From Albimonas sp036154955 (GTDB lineage Bacteria > Pseudomonadota > Alphaproteobacteria > Rhodobacterales > Rhodobacteraceae), in the NCBI GenBank assembly GCA_036154955.1, contig JAYZWL010000041.1, positions 18,207 to 82,206 on the forward strand: a DNA stretch of 64,000 bases. Reading direction: 5' to 3'. Position numbers and translations under genes: made by a program. The notes below the pieces were generated by a model. The model was not told the origin of the DNA. It worked only from the letters and a program-made list of their open reading frames with translations, and searched no databases. Each line of letters begins with the position of its first letter. Position 1 is the stretch's first letter. This document shows positions 34,977 through 43,260 of this stretch, in pieces.

Positions 34977-35902
34977 CCCGACCCGCCGCCCGGCTGATCC
35001 GCCGCCTGCGCCCGGCGCCGGCGGGACCGTTCGAGGCCCCGCGCCGCCGGCGCGACCCCTCGCCGTCGAAGCTGCGCTACCGGCTGGACCGGCTGGGGCG
35101 GCGCGGCTACGTGCGCTTCGTCCTGCGCCGGCTGGCCCCGCCGGCGGTGCTGGCGCTGATGATCGCCGCGGCCTGGCAGAACCAGCCGCTGCGCGACGCG
35201 GTCCATGGCAAGGTCGAGGACCTGCGCGCCAGCCTGATGGACCGGCCGGAATTCGCCGTCTCCCGCCTCGATATCGTGGGGGGCGCCCCGGAGCTTCAGG
35301 CCCGGGTCGCGGCGCGGCTGAACCTGAGCTTCCCGGTCTCGTCCCTGCGGCTCGACCTGCCGGCGCTGAAGGCGGAGATAGAGACGCTGCCGGGCGTGGC
35401 CCGCGCCGCCCCCAAGGTGATGCCGGACGGCGCGCTGCGCATCGGGCTGGTGCAGCGCGCGCCGGAGGCGCTGTGGCGCTGGGAGGGGCAGCTGCACCTG
35501 GTCGATTCGGACGGGGTGCTGATCTCTCCGGTCGCGCATCGCGCCGACCGGGCCGACCTGCCGCTGATCCTGGGCGAGGGCGCCGACCGCGCGGTGGCCG
35601 AGGCGCTGGTGCTGTGGAAGCGGGCCGAGCCGATCCACGACCGGCTGCGCGGACTGATCCGGATGGGCGAGCGGCGCTGGACGCTGGCGCTGGGCGGCGA
35701 CGTGCTGGTGCACCTGCCCGAGAAGGATCCGGAGGCGGCGTTGCAGCGGCTGCTGGCGCTGGACGCCGTGGACGACCTGCTGGACCGCGAGGTCTCGGTC
35801 ATCGATTTCCGCGACCCGCAGCGCCCGGTGCTGCGGCTGACCGCGCGGGCGGTGGCGGAACTGGAACGCGCCAAGGCGCTGATCAAGGGGAAGGATGCAT
35901 GA
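34964..35902 (+). CDS. ftsQ: cell division protein FtsQ
   Basis: FtsQ is a bitopic membrane protein linking the FtsL-FtsB complex to the divisome. It has a basic, disordered cytoplasmic N-terminus of about 50 residues and one membrane segment near residues 53-70 (RLAPPAVLALMIAAAW). A POTRA domain (FAVSRLDIVGGAPELQARV) and the FtsQ domain (LHLVDSDGVLI ... LPLILGEGA) follow. The GTG start at 34964 overlaps ddlB. It gives 312 residues. The stop overlaps ftsA (ATGA). Confidence 0.92.
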   Translation: MPALTRPAARLIRRLRPAPAGPFEAPRRRRDPSPSKLRYRLDRLGRRGYVRFVLRRLAPPAVLALMIAAAWQNQPLRDAVHGKVEDLRASLMDRPEFAVSRLDIVGGAPELQARVAARLNLSFPVSSLRLDLPALKAEIETLPGVARAAPKVMPDGALRIGLVQRAPEALWRWEGQLHLVDSDGVLISPVAHRADRADLPLILGEGADRAVAEALVLWKRAEPIHDRLRGLIRMGERRWTLALGGDVLVHLPEKDPEAALQRLLALDAVDDLLDREVSVIDFRDPQRPVLRLTARAVAELERAKALIKGKDA

Positions 35903-37230
35903 GGCACGCGTTGTTCGCCTCGCAGCGGCTGATGCGCGACCAGCTTCGGTCGGCGCTCAAGCGCGGTCTGCTGGCGGTGCTGGACATCGGCACCGAGAAG
36001 ACCTCCTGCCTGATCCTGCGCATCGACCCGGCCCGGCTGGCCGCCGGCGCGCGGGAGAACGGGGCGCTGGGCGGGTTCGCCGCCATGCGGGTCATCGGGG
36101 CCGGCACCACCCAGTCGCGCGGGGTGCGCCTGGGCGAGATCACCGACATGGAGGAATGCGAGCGCGCGATCCGCACCGCCCTGCAGCGGGCGGAGAAGAA
36201 CGCCGGCGTGCGGGTCGACCAGGTGGTGGCCGCGGTGTCCGGCGGCCGCCCCGCCTCGTTCGGGGCCACCGGCGACGCGGAGGTGCTTTCGGGCGAGGTG
36301 ACGGAGGCCGACGTGGCGACCGCGCTGGTCGCCTGCCCGGAGCCGCCGCTGGAAGAGGGGCGCGAGATCCTGCACGCGCTGCCGGTCAACTTCACGCTGG
36401 ACGGCGCGAGCTTCCTTTCCGATCCGCGCGGCATGAACGGGCAGTCGCTGGCGGTGGACATGCATGTGCTGTCCATGGCCTCCGCCCCGCTGCGCAACCT
36501 GGCGCGCTGCGTGCGCAACTGCGACCTGGAGCTCGCGGGCGTGGTGACGGCGCCCTACGCCTCCGGCCTCGCCAGCCTGGTGGAGGACGAGCAGGAGCTG
36601 GGCGCAGCCTGCGTGGACATGGGCGCGGGTTCGACGGGCGTGTCGATCTTCCTGCGCAAGCAGCTGATCTGCCTCGACGCCGCGCGGGTGGGCGGGGCGC
36701 ATGTGACCCGCGACATCTCCGAGGCGTTCTCGCTGGAGACCGCGATCGCGGAGCGGATGAAGGTGCTGCATGGCGGGGTCGTGGCCACCGGGCTCGACGA
36801 CCGGGAGCTGATCTCCGCCCCCATCCTGGGCGGGGAGGGGCAGGAGCGCACGCTGACCCGCGCCGCCCTGATCGGGGTGATCCGCCCGCGGGTGGAGGAG
36901 ATATTCGAGGAGGTGCGCATGCTGCTCGACCGGGCCGGGTTCCAGGGCCTGCCGTCGCGCCGCATCGTGCTGACCGGCGGCGGCAGCCAGCTGCCGGGGC
37001 TGGAGGACGCGGCGCGCCGGGTGCTGGGCCAGCGGGTGCGCGTGGGCCGGCCTCTGCGGGTGGCGGGGCTGCCCCAGCAGGTGACCGGGCCGGCCTTCTC
37101 GGCGCTGGTGGGGCTCGCGGTCTACTCGGTGCGGCCCCATGACGAGTTCTGGGATTTCGAGGCCCCGGCGGGCCTGTCGGGCGGCACGCGGATGCGGCGC
37201 GCGGTGCGCTGGTTCAAGGACAACTGGTGA
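35899..37230 (+). CDS. ftsA: cell division protein FtsA
   Basis: FtsA is an actin-like ATPase that anchors FtsZ to the membrane. Its phosphate-binding segment is LLAVLDIGTEKTSCLIL, followed by the 1C insertion domain, VDMGAGSTGVSIF, and VLTGGGSQLPGLEDAA. The C-terminus RMRRAVRWFKDNW is an amphipathic membrane-targeting helix. The 443 residues agree with the family. A minus-strand GNAT gene overlaps its last 17 bp. Confidence 0.95.
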   Translation: MRHALFASQRLMRDQLRSALKRGLLAVLDIGTEKTSCLILRIDPARLAAGARENGALGGFAAMRVIGAGTTQSRGVRLGEITDMEECERAIRTALQRAEKNAGVRVDQVVAAVSGGRPASFGATGDAEVLSGEVTEADVATALVACPEPPLEEGREILHALPVNFTLDGASFLSDPRGMNGQSLAVDMHVLSMASAPLRNLARCVRNCDLELAGVVTAPYASGLASLVEDEQELGAACVDMGAGSTGVSIFLRKQLICLDAARVGGAHVTRDISEAFSLETAIAERMKVLHGGVVATGLDDRELISAPILGGEGQERTLTRAALIGVIRPRVEEIFEEVRMLLDRAGFQGLPSRRIVLTGGGSQLPGLEDAARRVLGQRVRVGRPLRVAGLPQQVTGPAFSALVGLAVYSVRPHDEFWDFEAPAGLSGGTRMRRAVRWFKDNW

Positions 37231-37717
37231 CCGGCGCCGGCGCCAGCCGGAATTCCATGCGCGGCAGCACGCGCCCGGGGATCGAGCCGGAGGGGGAGGC
37301 GCCCACGCGCGCGGCTCCCAGCCGGGCGTAGAACCCCTCCGCCCCCGGATCGGCGTCGAGCGTCAGGCGGTGGGCGCCGGCCGCGCGGGCGGCGTCCTTC
37401 GCCCAGTCGACCAGCGCCCGACCGACCCCGGCGCCGGTCCCGATCAGGCCCGGATCCACGAACAGCAGGGCGAGCGTCGCGACGCCGGCCTCGCCGGGCG
37501 CCTGTCCTTCTCCTGCGATCACCGCCACGCCGGCGAGGGCGCCGTCGCGTTCCGCGACCCGCAGCGTCGCGGGGTCGAGCATGGCCTCGGTCACCCGAAG
37601 CTCCTCCGCGCAGGCGGCGATGAAGGCGGCGTCGTAGCCCCAATGCGCCTTGGAGCGCAGGATGAGGGCGGAGAGGGCGGCGGCCTCGCCGGGCCGCGGA
37701 GCGCGCAGAACGGTCAT
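37214..37717 (-). CDS. GNAT family N-acetyltransferase
   Basis: This 167-residue acetyltransferase has the fold pattern seen in a large bacterial GNAT group. It begins MTVLRAPRPGEAAALSALIL, followed by SKAHWGYDAAFIAAC, LALLFVDPGLIGTGAGVGRAL (acetyl-CoA loop region), and DPGAEGFYARLGAARVG. It is inverted between ftsA and ftsZ and overlaps the ftsA 3' end, so it is not part of the dcw transcript. The substrate is unknown. The ATG at 37717 is chosen because the sequence upstream does not look like protein of this family. Confidence 0.8.
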   Translation of the reverse strand: MTVLRAPRPGEAAALSALILRSKAHWGYDAAFIAACAEELRVTEAMLDPATLRVAERDGALAGVAVIAGEGQAPGEAGVATLALLFVDPGLIGTGAGVGRALVDWAKDAARAAGAHRLTLDADPGAEGFYARLGAARVGASPSGSIPGRVLPRMEFRLAPAPVTSCP

Positions 37718-37908
37718 GCGCGGACCATGGGCCAGGCCGGCGGCGTTGAAAAGCGCGGAGAGGGCCGGCGGCGGCGTTTCGTCCTGCGGAAGCTCATGCC
37801 GCGGATAAGCTGCGGCGCGCAGGTCCTTGATCCGCCCGGCATTCCGCCAATTGTGGCGTAATGAGGCGAAAGGCGGCCCGGAAACCTCTGTAATTAACCG
37901 ATTTCCGC

Positions 37909-37978
37909 GTGACCACGGCCCGGACATCCGGTAGTCTGGCCGGCAATGAAAGACGCGGACCGCCCAAAAAGGTCCGCG
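37909..37978 (+). promoter_or_regulatory. predicted ftsZ promoter and leader hairpin
   Basis: GTGACC (37909-37914), a 17-bp spacer and TAGTCT (37932-37937) form a possible promoter. A TTAACC half-site resembling half a CtrA box lies at 37894-37899. An 8-bp hairpin, cgcggacc with ggtccgcg at 37954-37978, follows in the leader. The rest of the 362-bp region (37718-38079) shows no gene. Confidence 0.35.
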
Positions 37979-38079
37979 GCGAAATCGAGCGGCAACCGAC
38001 CTTCCCAACAGACGCGCACCCGGGCGACAGATTCCGCGGGCGCCTCCCGCGGGGACGTCGACAGAAACAGGCGGGCGCC

Positions 38080-39747
38080 ATGTCCCTTACTCTGATGATT
38101 CCGGAGCAGACCGAGCTCCGGCCCCGGATCACCGTCTTCGGCGTCGGCGGCGCCGGCGGCAACGCCGTCAACAACATGATCGACAAGGCCCTCGACGGCG
38201 TCGATTTCGTGGCGGCCAACACCGACGCCCAGGCGCTGCAGCAGTCCAAGGCCGCCCGCCGCATCCAGCTCGGCGCCGCCACCACCCAGGGGCTGGGCGC
38301 GGGCGCCAAGCCGCAGGTCGGCTGCTCGGCCGCCGAGGAATCGATCGAGGAGATCGTGGACAGCCTCGCCGGCGCGCATATGTGCTTCATCACCGCCGGC
38401 ATGGGCGGCGGCACCGGCACCGGCGCGGCCCCCGTGATCGCCCGCGCGGCGCGCGAGATGGGCGTGCTGACGGTCGGCGTGGTGACCAAGCCGTTCCACT
38501 TCGAGGGCTCCAAGCGCATGCGCTTCGCCGAGGCCGGGGTGGACGAGCTGCAGCGCGTCGTCGACACGCTGATCATCATCCCCAACCAGAACCTGTTCCG
38601 CCTGGCCAATGAGCGCACGACCTTCGCCGACGCCTTCATGATGGCCGACGACGTGCTCTACCAGGGCGTGAAGGGCGTGACCGACCTGATGGTGCGGCCG
38701 GGCCTGATCAACCTCGACTTCGCCGACGTCCGCTCGGTGATGGACGAGATGGGCAAGGCGATGATGGGCACCGGCGAGGCCTCGGGCGACGCGCGCGCCG
38801 TCGAGGCGGCCGAGAAGGCCATCGCCAACCCGCTGCTGGACGAGATCAGCCTGAAGGGCGCCAAGGGCGTGCTGATCAACATCACCGGCGGCTACGACCT
38901 GACCCTGTTCGAGCTGGACGAGGCGGCCAACCGCATCCGCCAGGAGGTGGATCCGGACGCCAACATCATCGTCGGCTCGACCCTGGATCCGGATATCGAC
39001 GGCATGATGCGCGTGTCGGTGGTCGCCACCGGCATCGAGGCCGAGGACGTGCAGCGCGAGACCCCGCGCCCGGTGCGCCGGGTCGAACTGGACGCCCCGC
39101 GCGAGGTCGAGGCGCCCGCCGCGGCTCCGGCCGCCGCCGCCGCCGCTCCCGCCGTGGCCCGGGTCGAGACCGCGCCGCAGCCGGTCGCGGCCCAGCCCGC
39201 GCCCGTCGCCGTCCAGCCCGTCGCCCAGCCGGCCCCGCAGCCCGCCCCCCAGCCTGCGATGACCTCGCCCAGCTTCGACCTCGACGACGCGCCGATCCCG
39301 GCCCGGGCCGAGGCCGCGCCGGAGCCGGCCAATCCCTACGACCACGGCGGCGCGTTCATCGCCCCCGCGGCGGAGACGGCGGCCACCGCCCGCGCCGCGG
39401 CGCCGGCCCCGGCGCCCGTTCATGGGCAGTCGCGGGGCGAGCCGACCGACGAGGTGCGCGACCGTCTGCGCGCCGCCGTCGCCGCGCCCGGCGATCCGGC
39501 CGCCCGCCGTCCGGCCCCGCAGCCGGCGCCCGCTCCGGCCCCGGCGCCGGCCTCGGCCGCCGCGGCGGCCCAGCATGGCGACCGGGCGCGCTTCGGGATC
39601 AACAGCCTGATCCACCGCATGACCGGCGCCAACCAGGCCGAGCCCGGCCGCGCCCCGGCGCGCGAGCCGAGCCTTCGCCACGACGACCCGGCCGAGGCCG
39701 ACCGTCAGCGCGAGATCCCGGCCTTCCTGCGCCGCCAGGCCAACTGA
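38080..39747 (+). CDS. ftsZ: cell division protein FtsZ
   Basis: FtsZ is the tubulin-like GTPase that forms the division ring. The GTP-binding segments are VFGVGGAGGNAVNNMI and GMGGGTGTGAAPVIA (near residue 107), with the T7 loop INLDFADVRSVM. The conserved tail REIPAFLRRQAN binds FtsA. The linker between the core (ending near 325) and the tail is about 200 residues of Ala/Pro/Gln-rich sequence, which explains the 555-residue length. Long linkers are known in alphaproteobacteria. The ATG was set at MSLTLMIPEQ, where family similarity begins. Confidence 0.97.
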   Translation: MSLTLMIPEQTELRPRITVFGVGGAGGNAVNNMIDKALDGVDFVAANTDAQALQQSKAARRIQLGAATTQGLGAGAKPQVGCSAAEESIEEIVDSLAGAHMCFITAGMGGGTGTGAAPVIARAAREMGVLTVGVVTKPFHFEGSKRMRFAEAGVDELQRVVDTLIIIPNQNLFRLANERTTFADAFMMADDVLYQGVKGVTDLMVRPGLINLDFADVRSVMDEMGKAMMGTGEASGDARAVEAAEKAIANPLLDEISLKGAKGVLINITGGYDLTLFELDEAANRIRQEVDPDANIIVGSTLDPDIDGMMRVSVVATGIEAEDVQRETPRPVRRVELDAPREVEAPAAAPAAAAAAPAVARVETAPQPVAAQPAPVAVQPVAQPAPQPAPQPAMTSPSFDLDDAPIPARAEAAPEPANPYDHGGAFIAPAAETAATARAAAPAPAPVHGQSRGEPTDEVRDRLRAAVAAPGDPAARRPAPQPAPAPAPAPASAAAAAQHGDRARFGINSLIHRMTGANQAEPGRAPAREPSLRHDDPAEADRQREIPAFLRRQAN

Positions 39748-39813
39748 GGGCCCGAGGCCCGAAGATCGCCGGAGGGGCGCCTGACGCGCCTCCGGCCCGC
39801 TCGACCCAACTGA

Positions 39814-39843
39814 GGCGCCCGGCCCCCGGCCGGGCGCCCTTTT
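39814..39843 (+). terminator. intrinsic terminator after ftsZ
   Basis: A perfect 11-bp stem pairs ggcgcccggcc (39814-39824) with ggccgggcgcc (39828-39838). It has a three-base loop and is followed by CTTTT. It separates ftsZ from lpxC. Confidence 0.8.
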
Positions 39844-39990
39844 GCTGGGCGTCTCGCAGAATTTTCCCGCCGCCCCCGTGACTTGCCGCACCTGCTTTGT
39901 GACGGATGCGTGAGGATTGTTTCCCTAGTAATTTCAGAAACTTGCCCCGCCTGCGCGAGCATCCTGTCGCAAAGCGTTGCAAACCTTGAT

Positions 39991-40019
39991 TTGTCGTTGC
40001 GCCCCCCCGCCGCTACGTC
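39991..40019 (+). promoter_or_regulatory. possible lpxC promoter
   Basis: TTGTCG (39991-39996), 17 bp, and TACGTC (40014-40019) lie in the AT-richer part of the 293-bp region between the ftsZ terminator and lpxC. This is a weak match, given because a terminator upstream implies that lpxC has its own promoter. No gene is seen in the gap. Confidence 0.3.
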
Positions 40020-40136
40020 GAAGGCAACGAAAAAGCCTCCGACGCGGGCCGGAAACACGGGGACGGGATCTCCGGAAAACCGGCCGCGGGAAAGCGGAGG
40101 TCGAGGCGGGCGCAGCTTCTGATCCGAGAGGGCGAC

Positions 40137-41033
40137 ATGCAGGCGACGGTACGCAACGCGATCGAATTCCGCGGCCAGGGGCTTCACTCCGGGCGCCCTG
40201 CGCGGCTGCGCATCCTGCCCGCCTCCGGCAATTACGGCATCTGGTTCAAGCGGGTCGACGTCACCGACCGCGATCCGATGATCCAGGCGCGCTGGGACCA
40301 GGTCTCCGACACGCGGCTGTGCACCGTCATCACCAACCGCGAGGGCGTGTCGGTCTCGACCATCGAACACATCATGGCCGCGCTCGCCGGCTGCGGCGTG
40401 GGCAACGCGCTGGTGGAGATCGACGGGCCGGAGATCCCGATCATGGACGGCTCCGCCGCCGCCTTCGCCGAGGCGATCCGCGCCGCCGGCCTGCGCGCGG
40501 TGCATGGGGAGGCCCGGGCCATCCGCATCCTGCGCCCGGTGGAGATCGAGGATCACGGCCGCACCGCCCGGCTGGAGCCGGCGTCGCGCTTCGAGATCGA
40601 CTTCGGCATCGACTTCGCGGACCGGGCCATCGGCTCGCAGTCGCTGAGCCTGAGCCTGGTCAACGGCGCGTTCATGGAGCATCTGGCCGACTGCCGCACC
40701 TTCTGCCGCCGCGCGGATGTGGAGGCGATGCAGCGGGCGGGGCTGGCGCTGGGCGGGTCGATGGCCAACGCCATCGTGGTCGATGGCGACGCGGTGATGA
40801 ACCCCGAGGGACTGCGCCGGCCGGACGAGTTCGTGCGCCACAAGATGCTGGACGCGGTCGGCGACCTGGCGCTGGCCGGCGCCCCGATCATCGGCCGCTA
40901 TGTCGGCCGGCGCGGCGGGCACGAGATGAACAACCTGATCCTGCGCGCCCTGTTCGCCCGGCCCGACGCCTGGCGGTTCGAGGTCGACGGCATGCCGGCC
41001 CACGACGTCCTGGGCCTGCGCGCCGCCGCCTGA
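40137..41033 (+). CDS. lpxC: UDP-3-O-acyl-N-acetylglucosamine deacetylase
   Basis: LpxC is the zinc amidase that commits precursors to lipid A. The zinc ligands are His78 (STIEHIMAAL), His235 and Asp239 (FVRHKMLDAVGDL), with catalytic His262 (RRGGHEMNN). Positions parallel His79/His238/Asp242/His265 of the E. coli enzyme. The product has 298 residues. The presence of lpxC shows that this is an outer-membrane organism making lipid A. Confidence 0.97.
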   Translation: MQATVRNAIEFRGQGLHSGRPARLRILPASGNYGIWFKRVDVTDRDPMIQARWDQVSDTRLCTVITNREGVSVSTIEHIMAALAGCGVGNALVEIDGPEIPIMDGSAAAFAEAIRAAGLRAVHGEARAIRILRPVEIEDHGRTARLEPASRFEIDFGIDFADRAIGSQSLSLSLVNGAFMEHLADCRTFCRRADVEAMQRAGLALGGSMANAIVVDGDAVMNPEGLRRPDEFVRHKMLDAVGDLALAGAPIIGRYVGRRGGHEMNNLILRALFARPDAWRFEVDGMPAHDVLGLRAAA

Positions 41034-41184
41034 CGGCAGGCCCCGCGCGCCCGTTTCCGCCCGCCTGCACGGGCGGCCATCGCGCCCGTCCCGCGCCCGC
41101 GGGGCGGGCGCTTTCCTGCCGGCCCCTTTCCTCCTCCGCCTCCTCGCCCCCTTTCTCCCGTCAGTCCCTGCGCCGGAGCCCGCC

Positions 41185-42264
41185 ATGACCCACGGCCCGA
41201 ACGCCTCGTCCGGTCCCGCGCCCGAGGCGCTGATCGTCGGCGCCGGGATCGCCGGGGCGGCCCTGGCGCGCGCGCTGGCGCGGTCGGGGGCGCGGGTGCG
41301 GGTGGTCGAGGCCGCGTCGGGCCCGGCCGCCGCCTGCACCGGCGCCGCCTTCGGCTGGCTCAACATGCTGATGGCCCCCGCCTCGGCCGACGCCGCGACG
41401 CTGGCGGAGCGACGGGCGGCGCTGGCGGACTGGCGGCGGCTCGACCGCGACCTGGGCGGCGCCACGGGCCTGCGCGAACTGCCGGCGCTGGTCTGGGAGG
41501 CGCGGGAGGCCGCGACCCGCGCCCTCGCCCGCCGCGCCGGCGCGCGCCTTGTCCACCGGCCGGAGATCGCGGCCCGCTTCCCCGCCCTGCGCCGTCCGCC
41601 CCGCCTCGCCGCGCTGGAGCCGCGCAGCGCGGTGGTGGAGCCGGAGCGGGCGACGCGCGCCCTGCTCGCCGCCGCGCGGCGGGAGGGGGCGGAGATCCGC
41701 TTCGGCCTGACCGTCCGCGGTGTGATCGTGGAGGGCGGCCGGGCGGTGGGCGTCGACACGGATGACGGCCCGCTGCGCGCCGATCACGTGGCGCTCTGCG
41801 CGGGCGGCGGCGCCGCGGCGCTGCTGGCCGGGACCGGGCTGTCGGGCGCGATGGCGACGGCCGGGGCGCTGCGCCTGTCGCCGGCGCTGAGGCTCGACTT
41901 CCCGGCCCGCGGGCGCGCGCCCGACGCGGTGATCTCGGGCCCGGGATTCGAAATCCGGCGCGGCCCCGGCGGGCGGCTGGTCGGCGCGGCCTCGCCCGCC
42001 GAGGGAGCCGGGCGCAGGGCGGCGGCGTCGATGCGGGCGGCCGGCCTGGGCGACGCGGGGGCGCCGGCGGGGCGGACGGGGCTGCGGCCCATGCCCGCGG
42101 GCGGGCGGCCGCTGGCCGGGCCGGCGCCGGGCGTGGCGGGGCTCAGCCTGCTCTTCGCCCATCCCGGGCTGATCCTGGCGCCGCGCCTCGCCGCCCGGCT
42201 TGCCGCGGCGATCCTCGCCGATCCCGCCGCCCCGCCCTTGCGACCGCCCCGCCACAAAGCGTAA
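41185..42264 (+). CDS. FAD-dependent oxidoreductase, DAO family
   Basis: The 359-residue protein opens with a dinucleotide-binding fold (ALIVGAGIAGAALARALARSG ending in RVVEA). The GAAFGWLN segment is typical of D-amino-acid-oxidase/glycine-oxidase-type flavoproteins. A second-half substrate domain includes FEIRRGPGGRLVGAA, and GLRPMPAGGRPLAGPAPG near the end is the usual second FAD contact. The specific substrate, probably an amine or amino acid, cannot be read from sequence. It lies between lpxC and bamD on the same strand. Confidence 0.78.
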   Translation: MTHGPNASSGPAPEALIVGAGIAGAALARALARSGARVRVVEAASGPAAACTGAAFGWLNMLMAPASADAATLAERRAALADWRRLDRDLGGATGLRELPALVWEAREAATRALARRAGARLVHRPEIAARFPALRRPPRLAALEPRSAVVEPERATRALLAAARREGAEIRFGLTVRGVIVEGGRAVGVDTDDGPLRADHVALCAGGGAAALLAGTGLSGAMATAGALRLSPALRLDFPARGRAPDAVISGPGFEIRRGPGGRLVGAASPAEGAGRRAAASMRAAGLGDAGAPAGRTGLRPMPAGGRPLAGPAPGVAGLSLLFAHPGLILAPRLAARLAAAILADPAAPPLRPPRHKA

Positions 42265-42398
42265 ACCCGGGACGCGGGGAGAACCGCGCGCCGCGCCGGC
42301 GCGCGCCTGCGCCTGCGCCGGGGCTCGCCGCGACCCCGCCCCGCCGACCGCATTGGGCCGCCGAAAGCACTGGGCCGACATCAAAGGACCGCCGCGCG

Positions 42399-43238
42399 AT
42401 GATCCGAACCCTTCCCGTCAGGCTGGCCCTGGTCCTCGTCCTCGCGACGCTGGCCGCGTGTTCCGGCGACGACAAGGATCCGTTCTACGACCCCTATGCC
42501 GGGCGCTCGGCCGCGGAGATCTACGCGGAGGGCGAGAGCCTGCTGAACGACGGCGATTCCATGCAGGCCGCCCAGGCCTTCGAGGAGCTGGAGCGCGTCC
42601 ACCCCTATTCGGAATGGTCGAAGCGGGCGATGATCATGGCCGCCTTCGCCTACTACCAGGGCGGAGAGTTCGACAGCGCCGTGTCCGCGGCGCAGCGCTA
42701 CATCTCGTTCTTCCCCTCCGACCCGGACGCGGCTTATGCGCAGTATCTGGTCGGCATGTCCTTCTACGACCAGATCGTCGACGTGGCCCGCGACCAGGGC
42801 GCCGCGCGCCGGGCGCTGCAGGAGCTGGAGGAGGTGGTCCGCCGCTATCCCGACAGCGAATACGCCCGCGAGGCGCGGCTGAAGATCGACCTCGCCCGCG
42901 ACCAGCTGGCGGGCAAGGAGATGGCGATCGGGCGCTATTATCTGGGGCAGGGCAACTACATCGCGGCGATCAACCGCTTCAAGGCGGTGCTGAGCTTCTA
43001 CCAGACCACCTCGCAGACGCCGGAGGCGCTGCACCGGCTGGTGGAGGCCTATCTGAGCCTTGGCATCGAATCCGAGGCGCGCACCGCCGCGGCCATCCTG
43101 GGCTACAACTATCCGGGCTCGCCCTGGTACGAGGCGACTTACGCGATGATGCAGGGCGCCGACATCGCGCCCTTCGAGGACCCGGAGAGCTGGATCTCCA
43201 AGGTCTTCCGCCGCGTGACCACCGGCGACACCATCTGA
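42399..43238 (+). CDS. bamD: outer membrane assembly lipoprotein BamD
   Basis: BamD is the essential TPR lipoprotein of the BAM complex that inserts outer-membrane beta-barrels. A lipoprotein signal peptide ends in LATLAAC with the lipidated Cys21. TPR units follow (SMQAAQAFEELERVHPYSEW, FDSAVSAAQRYISFFPSDPD, ARRALQELEEVVRRYPDSEY, YIAAINRFKAVLSFYQ). The 279-residue length and the position upstream of recN are as in other Rhodobacterales. Confidence 0.93.
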   Translation: MIRTLPVRLALVLVLATLAACSGDDKDPFYDPYAGRSAAEIYAEGESLLNDGDSMQAAQAFEELERVHPYSEWSKRAMIMAAFAYYQGGEFDSAVSAAQRYISFFPSDPDAAYAQYLVGMSFYDQIVDVARDQGAARRALQELEEVVRRYPDSEYAREARLKIDLARDQLAGKEMAIGRYYLGQGNYIAAINRFKAVLSFYQTTSQTPEALHRLVEAYLSLGIESEARTAAAILGYNYPGSPWYEATYAMMQGADIAPFEDPESWISKVFRRVTTGDTI

Positions 43239-43260
43239 GCCGGCGGGAGCGGCCCCGCCC

